Shown here piece after piece: positions 14,089-20,855 of a stretch of DNA of 20,855 nucleotides (positions within the stretch are counted from its first letter, which is position 1; each line of letters opens with the position of its first letter). The position numbers were made by a program, and so were the translations under genes. Under the pieces are notes generated by a model, which worked only from the letters and a program-made list of their open reading frames with translations, was not told the origin of the DNA and ran no database searches. Location: positions 1 through 20,855 of the forward strand of contig CAJKFC010000023.1 in assembly GCA_905199135.1 (NCBI GenBank), in the 5' to 3' direction. Origin of the DNA: an uncultured Eubacteriales bacterium. GTDB taxonomy: Bacteria; Bacillota; Clostridia; Oscillospirales; Butyricicoccaceae.

Positions 14089-17000
14089 TTACTGACCGAC
14101 AGAAGCGTTGAGGGTCATTTCGACCTCATCGTTTACAGTGATCTCTATGGGATTGAGCTGGAAGGAATTCTGCTTGTAATCGTCTATAATAGCCGAAACA
14201 AGAGTCTTGCCGCTTTCGTCTTCCCAGTTGGAGCCTGCCAGAATACCTTCTGCGTTCCAGGTGTACTCTGTGTCCTTGTAGGTGAGCTTTGTTACGGAAG
14301 CGCCGTCATCTATGCGGTGAAGAGCGCCGAGGAAACGGGCCATGTCGTTCATAATGGCAGAGCCTTCCTCCTTAGCGGCCTGCTCCTTGGAATATGCGCC
14401 GTCAAAGCGAACCGCTGTGCCGCTGAGGATAACCGGATTAAATTTGCCGATATACTCTCTGTCCTCGTAGGTGTAGCCTGTGGCTTCAAGAATTGTACCC
14501 AGAACGCCCGAGGACTCAAAGCTGCCGTTGTTTGTAAATGTTCCGTTGTTTACAAAGGAACCGTTGTCTGTCATTGTGCCGTTGTTTACAACTGTGCCCT
14601 TGGCGGCGACAGAGAGTGTGCCGTTTACTGTGAGGGCAGAGCCGTCTGCGATTGTAAGGGTAGAACCTGTGCTGTTGGCGCTGGAAACCTTGAATGTGCC
14701 GTCGACTGTGAAGCCGCCGTTTACAGTCATCTCAATGCCGATGATGTCGCCCTCGGAACCGAAGTGGTTGTAGGCTGTGACAGAAGCGGGAACATTGGCT
14801 GTGCCGTTGATGGCAAGTGTCGGCTTTGTGCCTGTCTCACCGAAAGTGAACACTGCATTGCCCTCTGTGAGATTGATTCTCGAGGAGGAATCGTTGCCGA
14901 TTATCTCGATGCGGCTGCCGTTGCTTGTGCTGTCTGCCGCCGCCTGCCTCAACTGTGATTTCGCAGTTTTCGGGGAGCTTGGAAGCGTTGGCGTTTATCT
15001 TGACATCGCCGCCGTCCATGATGATAATGTCGGAGCTGATGCTCTCTTTTTCGGAGAGATCGACTATGTCCTTGTCTGCGTCAAAGTAAAAGACTGCGTT
15101 TTTGCCTGCTCTCGAAAGAGCGTTGTAGTTGTAGGCTGCAAAGACCACCTCGGAACCTGTTGTGTAGCTTGTTCTCGAGTAGTTCTTGGAGCAGCTCTCA
15201 AAGGTGTTGTTTCTGACTATGGCGTCGTCATTGACATTGGAGGCGTCCTTCGAAGTCTCGGAAATCTCAAAGAAGGGCTTGCCTGCCATGTTGTAGCCGC
15301 CTGTGATTATGAGGGCCGATGTGGACCAGCCTTCAAGATCCTGGTTGTAGCCGATAAAGGTGTTGCCTGTGATGTCAAAATCCACGCTCTCATCGGACGG
15401 GAAGATGACTATGCCGTTGGCAAACTTGTTGTCGGACTCAAATGTGCTGTTTGTTATTGCGATTTTGTTTGTATAGGCGTTTATTGCATTTCTCGAGGAG
15501 CTGTCGCTTGCCTCGCTGCCCTCGTTCTTGATGTTCATGCCGTCAAATGCGACGCCGTCGGCCTTGACTATAAAGGAGCCGTATACCTTGGAGCCGTTTT
15601 CACCCTTGATTGTGACAGGGCGTGCCACTGTGTAGGTGCCGTACTCGCTCTCGCTGCCTATTGTGCCCTTGACTGTGACATCAAGACCTGTGGCAAGAGC
15701 TGCTGTGAGACCTGCTTCGTTGGAAGCTGTCAGCTCGGAGTTAAATGCAACTGCGACTTCGGCAGAGGAATTGCCCTTGAGAGTGATGCCGTAATTGTTG
15801 CCGGCAAGCACATCTGCAACTATTGCAGATACAAGGGTTGTATCGCCGTTTTTCCAGTTGGAGCCGAGGAGTGTGCCTTCGGTATCCCATGTGTAGGTAT
15901 TTCCGTTATACACAATGCTCTTGACTGTTGCGCCGTCGTCTGTGCGGTGGAGAGCACCGAGGAAACGAGCAAGGTCATGTGTCAGAACATCGGGATTTGT
16001 CATCAAAGCAGCGGCGTCATACACGCTGTTTATAGTGAGAGTGTCGCCGTCCTCTGTGACGGTATATACACCGGAATATACATAATTATCGGAATATTCA
16101 TATTCATCGGCCTTATTGACAATATCCTTGATGTCTGCTTCGACTTCTTCCTCTGTGGGAGCAGAAGGAGTGCTTCCGCCGCTGTCATTGCCGCCGCCTG
16201 TGGAGGGAGACTCGGGCTTGGTTTCGACTGTTGTGCCGCCCTCGACCGAAGTGCCGTTGTTTGTTGTGCCTGTTACGCCCTCTTCAACCTTGAGGTTTGT
16301 GCCGGCTGTGTCGATGGCTGTGTTGTTGCCGCTGACCACAGCGTCTTTAACTGTACCCTCGCCCGAAACGGTTACATTCTCACCGCCCGAGACAAGTGTA
16401 TTGACTGTGGAGGACTTGTCCACATTGAGAGAAGCACCGTCTGCCGCCTGAGCTATATTGGCATTTTCAACTGTGGCGCCGCCCGAAAGAGACACCGAGC
16501 TGTCTGCCGTGACGATCTCGAGGTTTGTAATCTTTGCGCCGTCAAGGTTTACATTTTTAGATGTTACAACCAGAGTGTCGGCGTTGCCCTTGACTGTGAC
16601 GCCGTCGGCAACTACAAGAGCAAGACCCGATTCGTTCACATCGAGAACTGTGCCGGGAACATTGGCGTAGTGGGTTATCGTATTGTCAAAAAGCTGCATG
16701 ATGCTGGCGCGGTTGATGGTTGCAAGGGGAGCTATTGTGCCGTCGCCTGTGCCGGAGATATAGCCCTCGTTGATAAGAGCGTTGATATAACCCTCTGCCC
16801 AGCCGGAAACGGAGGCCGAATCGGGGTATGCTGTGTTCATGCTGTTCTGCTCGTCAATGCCGACTGCGCGGGCGAACATTACGAAAGCCTGCTCTCTTGT
16901 GACTTGTGCGTCGGGGGAGAGACCCTCATCTGTGCCCTTGAGAATGCCTGCTGCAACGCACTTGGAAAGAGCGTCGGCATACCATGCGTTTACATTGACA

Positions 17001-17263
17001 TCGCCGTAGCCGGAGATGTCGGCTTTAGCCTTGAGGTTTAGAAGATTTGCGAGAAACTGAGCCATCTGTGCGCGGCTTGTGACGGCGTCGGGATTGAAGT
17101 TGCCGTGCTCATCGCCCTCTACTATGCCGTAGGAGAGCCAGCGCTCAATGGCGTTTTCGCCCCAGTGTCCGTTTACATCGGAGAACTGAGATGCGAGAGA
17201 CGGGAATGTGGCAGAGCCTAAAATCATGGAAGCTGCCAGTGCCGATGAAATAAATCTTTTCAA
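14089..17263 (-). pseudogene. Large SLH-domain surface protein, interrupted by one frameshift
   Basis: Two minus frames (17263 to about 14936, and about 14946 to 14089) form one gene. The span of 3175 nt is one base more than a multiple of three, and the join falls in a GGC-rich tract at 14936-14948. Restored, it would encode 1057 residues. The start is TTG 17263 with AGGAGG 7 nt upstream. In order it has a signal peptide (residues 1-25, MILGSATFPSLA), then three SLH domains (about 26-80, 86-138 and 146-200; FSDVNGHW, YGDVNVNAW, YPDSASVSGW) that anchor to cell-wall polymer. A repetitive beta region spans 215-335 and a Gly/Ser/Thr/Pro linker 340-372. Domain copy one lies at about 415-508, a right-handed beta-helix region at 520-880, and domain copy two at the C-terminus. 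No catalytic site is recognised. If the shift is real, the product ends about 30 wrong-frame residues later and lacks the last quarter. Confidence 0.8.
14525..14596 (-). repeat. Four tandem 18-bp units inside the SLH gene
   Basis: Each unit begins CCGTTGT on the plus strand (14525, 14543, 14561, 14579). On the coding strand they give hexapeptides of the form (T/S)(M/F)x(N/D)NG, which fits turns of a beta-solenoid. Unit number could vary between strains. Confidence 0.7.
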
Positions 17264-17445
17264 TTTTATTCCTCCTGTTTTTTGTTTTTAAGGGTTGGCG
17301 ATCCGTTCAAATTACATTTTACACACAAAAATGTGTAAATGCAACAGATAAAAAGAGAAAAAAAGGTAATTCAGAGGCAAGTGTACCAAAGAACGGACAT
17401 TTAACCTCACGCGGCGCCTTAGTGAGAGGCACCATTGTTTACTTC
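17264..17445 (-). promoter_or_regulatory. Long structured 5' leader of the SLH-protein gene
   Basis: About 180 nt separate the predicted transcription start from the TTG start codon. The leader has a 7-bp long-range pairing (GAACGGA 17391-17397 with TCCGTTC 17302-17308 on the plus strand). Inside it is an 8-bp hairpin (17318-17325 with 17332-17339) and a pyrimidine-rich strand. Nearer the 5' end (17405-17431) two alternative stems share bases: GGTGCC with GGCGCC, or CCTC/GAGG pairing. I do not recognise a known riboswitch. It may be an unassigned cis-regulatory RNA or an mRNA-stabilising leader. Confidence 0.5.
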
Positions 17446-17451
17446 GTTCGT

Positions 17452-17480
17452 ATTATATCATGTGGTCACATAAAAGTCAA
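17452..17480 (-). promoter_or_regulatory. Promoter of the SLH-protein gene
   Basis: On the minus strand TTGACT (17475-17480), 17 bp and a perfect TATAAT (17452-17457). The spacer holds an inverted repeat ATGTG-N2-CACAT (17460-17471), and TACAGT-N10-ACTGTA lies just upstream at 17493-17514. Both are possible regulator sites. The remaining stretch to 17662 is AT-rich and shows no supportable gene. Confidence 0.75.
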
Positions 17481-17662
17481 CTGACAGATATTTACAGTTA
17501 TTTTTGTGACTGTACGGCCCTCGTTTAATATTTAGAACAAACGAAAAAACTGTCTTTTTATAATGATATTGCAGTATCGCCGCGTAAAATGTCGTTAAAA
17601 GTCGAAAAAACAGCATTCTGCATATTTTAACCATTTTACAGAACATTCCTCAAAAAACAAAA

Positions 17663-17687
17663 AAATGAGAGCCGCCGGCTCTCATTT
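17663..17687 (-). terminator. Terminator of the LysR-family gene
   Basis: An 11-bp stem (17663-17673 with 17677-17687) with a 3-nt loop ends in a long T-run on the minus strand. The stem includes the stop codon of the LysR gene. Confidence 0.88.
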
Positions 17688-18581
17688 ATATACCCTCGAG
17701 GTCTTGTCATATAATTTGGTCAGTTCCTCTATTATATAAGGATGGTTGAAATCTTTGTGGTACAGCAGGTTGGTCTCCCTTATCATGCTGAGGTTCTGTA
17801 TGGGCACGGCGAGAAGCTTGCCCTTTTTGAGCTCGTCAAGGCATGCCGAGCGGGCGAGAATGGATATTCCGAAGTTTTTTCGCACCAGATCCTTTATGGT
17901 GGCCACATTGTCCACCTCCAAAATGACATTGAAGCTCTTTATCGACATATTTATGCTTTCAAGGTGGGAAATAAAGAGGTTTTGAGTGCCCGAAGAGGAA
18001 AGACGGAGCAAAAGTCTCTCCTTCTGAATGTCCTCAAGGGACACTATGCTCTTTCTCGAAAGAGGGTGGGAGGGGGAGATTATGCACATGAGGCGGTCGG
18101 TGTCCAAAAGCACGGAATTTATCTCCTCATCGGGCAGTCTGCCCTCAACTATGGCCACATCGAGCTCATAGGCCGAAAGTTTGTCATAAAGATTATTTAT
18201 GGTATCAGTTATTATTTTTATGTTCACACCCTGATTTTCCGAGGCGTATCGGGCCAGCACCTCGGCGATGAAATTGCTCTCTGCGGTGTGGGTTATGCCG
18301 ACCCTCACGAGGGTGCCGCCCTTTTTGGCAGAGCGCAGCTCCTCTTTCATCTGACAGGTGAGAGCCCTTAAGCGGCGGGCGTATTTTACCACAATTTCCC
18401 CTTCCTCGGTGGTTTTGAGGCTGGATTTGCTGCGGTTGAATATGGTGATGCCCAGCTCTTTTTCCAAAAGGTTTATGTGGTTGCTGACGGCGGGCTGAGT
18501 CAGCGAGAGGGCCTCGGCCGCCTTGGTAAAACTCTTTTTTTCATATACCATCAAGAGAGTATCCAGCTTTATGTCTGTCAT
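17682..18581 (-). CDS. LysR-family transcriptional regulator
   Basis: The 299-residue protein is a standard LTTR. An N-terminal winged helix (residues 1-60; KKSFTKAAEALSLTQPAVSN is the recognition region) is followed by a linker helix. The periplasmic-binding-like effector domain starts near residue 90 (LVRVGITHTAESNFIAEVL) and continues with LDVAIVEGRL and the hinge. The ATG at 18581 has GGAGG about 7 nt upstream. It is divergent from the cation/proton antiporter gene, with 164 nt between them holding repeated half-sites, so the antiporter is its probable target. LTTRs usually repress their own gene and activate the divergent one with an effector; the effector here is unknown. Confidence 0.93.
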   Translation of the reverse strand: MTDIKLDTLLMVYEKKSFTKAAEALSLTQPAVSNHINLLEKELGITIFNRSKSSLKTTEEGEIVVKYARRLRALTCQMKEELRSAKKGGTLVRVGITHTAESNFIAEVLARYASENQGVNIKIITDTINNLYDKLSAYELDVAIVEGRLPDEEINSVLLDTDRLMCIISPSHPLSRKSIVSLEDIQKERLLLRLSSSGTQNLFISHLESINMSIKSFNVILEVDNVATIKDLVRKNFGISILARSACLDELKKGKLLAVPIQNLSMIRETNLLYHKDFNHPYIIEELTKLYDKTSRVYK

Positions 18582-18604
18582 TTTACCGCCTCCATTACAA
18601 AAAC

Positions 18605-18659
18605 TTATGATATGTAATAAAAAGATAATTTGACTTTATGATAGAGACAGTATATCATA
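18605..18659. promoter_or_regulatory. Candidate LysR operator and antiporter promoter
   Basis: TTATGATA occurs at 18605-18612 and again at 18636-18643, 31 bp apart (three helical turns). The second copy pairs with TATCATA at 18653-18659 as an inverted repeat with a 9-bp gap. A plus-strand promoter TTGACT (18630-18635), N17, TATCAT (18653-18658) is interwoven with the sites, giving an antiporter leader of about 80 nt. Confidence 0.5.
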
Positions 18660-18745
18660 TAAACAACATAATTACAAGCTCTTTTGCAATATTTTTTGTG
18701 TATAAGAACTAAAAAATATAAACAATATAGAGAGGAGATGCAGAT

Positions 18746-20008
18746 ATGAATGTGATGAGCATGATAAGAGCTTACATAGATTCGGCCGTACACAGCATAG
18801 GTCACGAGGCTTTGATACTTCTTCTTCTGGGCGTGCTTCTGACGGCGGGATTTCTCTTTACAAGGATAACCAACAAGGCAAAACTGCCCAAGGTCAGCGG
18901 CTACATAGTGGCGGGCATAATAATAGGCCCATATGTGCTGGGTCTTCTGCCCTTTGAGATGCTGGACAGCATGGGCTTTGTGGGCGATGTTGCCCTGTCC
19001 TTTATAGCCTTCGGCGTGGGACGCTTTTTGAAGGCCGAGGTATTAAAGCGCAGCGGCAAGAGCGTCATCATAATAACTCTGGCCGAGTCGATATTCGCGG
19101 GTGCTTTGGTGACGGTCTGCATGTACTTCATATTCCGCCTTGACATAGAGCTTTCCCTGCTTTTGGGCGCCATAGCCACGGCCACGGCTCCCGCCAGCAC
19201 CATGATGACCATAAAGCAGTACAGAGCCGAGGGAGAGTTTGTCGACAAGCTTTTGCAGGTGGTGGCTCTCGACGATGTGGTCTGCCTTCTGGTGTTTTCC
19301 ATGGCCATATCGGTGGTCAACTCCATGGAGATGGGTTCCGTGCCCTTTGACAGTGTGGTTCTGCCCATCATATACAACATACTGGCCATTCTTTTGGGAG
19401 CTGTTTTCGGAATATGGCTCAAAAAACTGCTGTGGCCCAAGAGAAGCCGCGACAACCGCCTTATAGTCATGCTGGCTCTGCTTCTCTTCCTGTCGGGCAT
19501 ATGCGTCGCCTTTGATATATCCCCCCTCATGGCATGCATGGTCTTCGGCACGGTGTATATGAACACAACGGGCGACGAGTTTCTGTTTGACCAGATAGAC
19601 TCCTTCACACCTCCCATAATGCTGCTGTTTTTCGTCATTTCGGGCGCAAGGCTCAATGTTGGCCTTCTGGCCTCCTTCGGCATAGTGGGCTGCGCGTATT
19701 TTATAATAAGGATAATAGGCAAGTACATAGGCTCCTACATAGGATGTCTGGCCGTGGGCACCACGAGAGAGATAAGGCTCTTTATGGGCGCGGCTCTCGT
19801 GCCCCAGGCAGGCGTCGCCATAGGCCTCTGCTATCTGGCGGCGAGGGCTCTGCCCGCCGAGATAGGCGACCTGCTTGTGACGATAATCCTCTCTTCGTCG
19901 GTGCTCTATGAGCTCATAGGCACCGCTTCGGCAAAGATCGCCCTCATGCAGTCGGGGGCAATCAAAAAGAAAATTCCCCAAAGAACCAGAGACAGAGAAA
20001 AAGCGTAG
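18746..20008 (+). CDS. Cation/proton antiporter, CPA2 family
   Basis: The 420-residue membrane protein has about 12-13 helices in the CPA2 pattern. It shows KLPKVSGYIVAGIIIGPYVLG near residues 46-66, the crossover helix ATATAPASTMMTIKQ near 143-158 and the membrane carboxylates D176-D177 in VVALDDVVCLLVF. A second unwound region lies near residue 350 (AALVPQAGVAIGLCY). Such proteins exchange Na+ or K+ for H+ and serve pH and salt balance. There is no C-terminal TrkA-N domain, so it is not a full Kef-type channel. ATG 18746 has GAGGAG about 8 nt upstream. It is divergent from a LysR regulator. The next promoter begins one base after its stop codon. Confidence 0.9.
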   Translation: MNVMSMIRAYIDSAVHSIGHEALILLLLGVLLTAGFLFTRITNKAKLPKVSGYIVAGIIIGPYVLGLLPFEMLDSMGFVGDVALSFIAFGVGRFLKAEVLKRSGKSVIIITLAESIFAGALVTVCMYFIFRLDIELSLLLGAIATATAPASTMMTIKQYRAEGEFVDKLLQVVALDDVVCLLVFSMAISVVNSMEMGSVPFDSVVLPIIYNILAILLGAVFGIWLKKLLWPKRSRDNRLIVMLALLLFLSGICVAFDISPLMACMVFGTVYMNTTGDEFLFDQIDSFTPPIMLLFFVISGARLNVGLLASFGIVGCAYFIIRIIGKYIGSYIGCLAVGTTREIRLFMGAALVPQAGVAIGLCYLAARALPAEIGDLLVTIILSSSVLYELIGTASAKIALMQSGAIKKKIPQRTRDREKA

Positions 20009-20037
20009 TTGAAAAATATACAATTATATAGTATAAT
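20009..20037 (+). promoter_or_regulatory. Promoter upstream of the iron-sulfur flavoprotein gene
   Basis: TTGAAA (20009-20014), 17 bp and a perfect TATAAT (20032-20037), placed right after the antiporter stop codon. Predicted start near 20044. Confidence 0.75.
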
Positions 20038-20064
20038 AAATATAAACAAGCGGTACGGCGCGGA

Positions 20065-20124
20065 AGGTAAAGCTTATTTTAAACTTTGCCTTGCTCAAGA
20101 GGCAGAGGTTCTCTGCCTCTTTTT
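20065..20124 (+). terminator. Leader hairpin plus intrinsic terminator, possible attenuator
   Basis: AAGGTAAAG (20065-20073) can pair with CTTTGCCTT (20085-20093), nine pairs with one G-U. Directly after comes a terminator: a 10-bp stem (20098-20107 with 20111-20120), loop GTT, then a T-run. The 3' arm of the first hairpin (CTTTGCCT) can instead pair with AGGCAGAG in the terminator's 5' arm, so the two folds exclude each other. It ends the antiporter transcript and may also act as a conditional stop for the next gene. Confidence 0.6.
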
Positions 20125-20168
20125 GTCTTTTTGATGAGATGTGAAAACCCAAGAGAGAAGAGGAAAAT

Positions 20169-20195
20169 ATGACGACAGGAAGGAGAATGTTATGA
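20169..20195 (+). CDS. Possible 8-codon leader peptide
   Basis: ATG at 20169, with GAGG about 6 nt upstream, encodes MTTGRRML and stops at TGA 20193-20195, overlapping the start codon of the next gene as ATGA. The next gene has its own AAGGAG, so this may be chance. It could provide translational coupling or a leader peptide. Confidence 0.25.
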   Translation: MTTGRRML

Positions 20196-20855
20196 GCAGA
20201 CTTGAAATGCCTACGGTGGGCAGCGCCCAGCTGACCGTCGAAAGGCTTTATAAGGATCTGGAGCGCAGGATAGAATCGAGCCCTCCGGGGCTTTGCCCCG
20301 TCGATGTGACGAGGGCTTTTCTCGAGATGTGCCACGCCCAGACCTGCGGAAAATGCGTGCCGTGCCGCATAGGGCTTTGGCAGCTTAAAAATCTTCTGAC
20401 AGATGTGCTGGAGGGCAGAGCCTCCATGGAAACTCTGGACACGATAGAAAAGCTGTCGCTTTCCGTCATGAACTCGGCCGACTGCGCCATAGGCTACGAA
20501 GCGGCGGCCATGGTTCATCAGAGCATTATAGGCTGCAGGGAGGACTATGAGGAGCATGTCAACGAGGGTCGCTGCATATGCAAGTATACCCAGACCGTGC
20601 CATGCGTCTCGCTGTGTCCCGCCCATGTGGACATACCGGGTTATATAGCTCTTGTGGGAGAAAAACGGTATGAGGACGCCATAAGGCTCATAAGAAAGGA
20701 CAATCCTTTTCCCACAGCCTGCGGATTTATATGTGAGCACGCCTGCGAGGCGAGGTGCCGCAGGAATATGATGGACGACCCCATAAATATAAGAGGTCTC
20801 AAAAGAGTCGCCGCCGACTATGCGGGCAAGGTGCCGCCCCCCGAATGTGCCCCTT
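20192..20855 (+). CDS. NuoF-type iron-sulfur domain fused to GltD-like flavoprotein (partial)
   Basis: 221 residues are present and the frame runs off the window without a stop. ATG 20192 has AAGGAG 6 nt upstream. Near residues 50-70 it has the [4Fe-4S] motif of NADH dehydrogenase subunit F (CHAQTCGKCVPCRIGL), with the fourth ligand in ADCAIGYEAA. It then enters the cysteine-rich N-terminal domain of glutamate synthase small subunits: CICKYTQTVPC, SLCPAHVDIPGYIALV, DNPFPTACGFICEHAC and RCRRNMMDDPINIRGLKR. An FAD/NAD(P)H-binding part should follow to the right. Such fused subunits pass electrons between NAD(P)H and iron-sulfur partners in clostridial hydrogenase, formate dehydrogenase or bifurcating complexes; which one depends on the genes beyond the window. 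Confidence 0.85.
   Translation, partial: MSRLEMPTVGSAQLTVERLYKDLERRIESSPPGLCPVDVTRAFLEMCHAQTCGKCVPCRIGLWQLKNLLTDVLEGRASMETLDTIEKLSLSVMNSADCAIGYEAAAMVHQSIIGCREDYEEHVNEGRCICKYTQTVPCVSLCPAHVDIPGYIALVGEKRYEDAIRLIRKDNPFPTACGFICEHACEARCRRNMMDDPINIRGLKRVAADYAGKVPPPECAP

Noticed and set aside
14936..14948. Programmed frameshift in the SLH gene
   Set aside because: No slippery heptamer, stimulatory stop or known +1 site is visible; sequence error or mutation is simpler. Kept only as a finding on the frameshift.
14777..17041. 754-residue open frame on the plus strand opposite the SLH gene
   Set aside because: Its translation is cysteine-rich and low in complexity, has no domain and no ribosome site, and mirrors the coding strand of a well-supported SLH protein.
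17458..17646. 62-residue minus-strand frame upstream of the SLH promoter
   Set aside because: No ribosome site, overlaps the promoter region and has no recognisable features.
20044..20124. Known riboswitch class (fluoride, guanidine, sodium or preQ1) in the leader of the flavoprotein gene
   Set aside because: None of the conserved cores I know could be matched; the leader is left unassigned.

Overview
The window reads as a chromosomal segment of an anaerobic Gram-positive bacterium of the Clostridia type (Bacillota). The signs are strong AGGAGG-type ribosome sites with some TTG starts, consensus sigma-A promoters with 17-bp spacers, U-tailed intrinsic terminators, a TPP riboswitch with a terminator platform, ECF-type vitamin S-components, a YitT protein and a surface protein with three SLH domains. 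This assignment is inferred from style and gene families; no rRNA or marker gene is present.

Layout. (a) 1-830: the end of an unknown gene, a radical SAM gene cut just after its iron-sulfur motif, and a head-on, C-terminally cut FMN reductase, which meet at one junction near 442-460. (b) 835-1302: an HxlR regulator with its own promoter, a palindromic operator candidate and a terminator. (c) 1305-6784, all minus: a catabolic locus made of an amidohydrolase, an M20 metallohydrolase and an internally duplicated membrane protein in one operon, ended by a UUCG hairpin, then a PucR-type regulator with its own promoter. The two promoters share a 9-bp sequence next to the -10 box. (d) 6785-8340: an AT-rich island with a DUF6273-like lipoprotein and a small protein of unknown function. 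(e) 8341-8955, minus: a cytidylate-kinase-like protein.

(f) 9078-12575: a TPP-riboswitch-controlled thiamine operon, thiW-thiE-thiD-thiT-tenA, with two vitamin S-components (predicted thiazole and thiamine uptake), two pyrimidine-side enzymes and a thiaminase II. A nitroreductase with its own consensus promoter follows. (g) 13191-13820, minus: a short YitT membrane protein, then a small inverted-repeat element. (h) 14089-17480, minus: a large SLH-anchored surface protein broken by a single +1 frameshift, with a duplicated domain either side of a beta-helix region and a long, structured 5' leader. (i) 17682-20008: a LysR regulator divergent from a CPA2 cation/proton antiporter, with repeated half-sites between them. 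(j) 20009-20855: a promoter, a leader with a possible attenuator, and the start of an iron-sulfur flavoprotein subunit (NuoF-type cluster joined to a GltD-type region) that runs off the window.

The best candidates for something undescribed are the PucR-linked amidohydrolase/M20/duplicated-permease operon, the duplicated domain in the SLH protein, the 180-nt leader of the SLH gene, and the promoter-leader-terminator unit at 20009-20124. No CRISPR array, tRNA, rRNA or intact transposase was seen.
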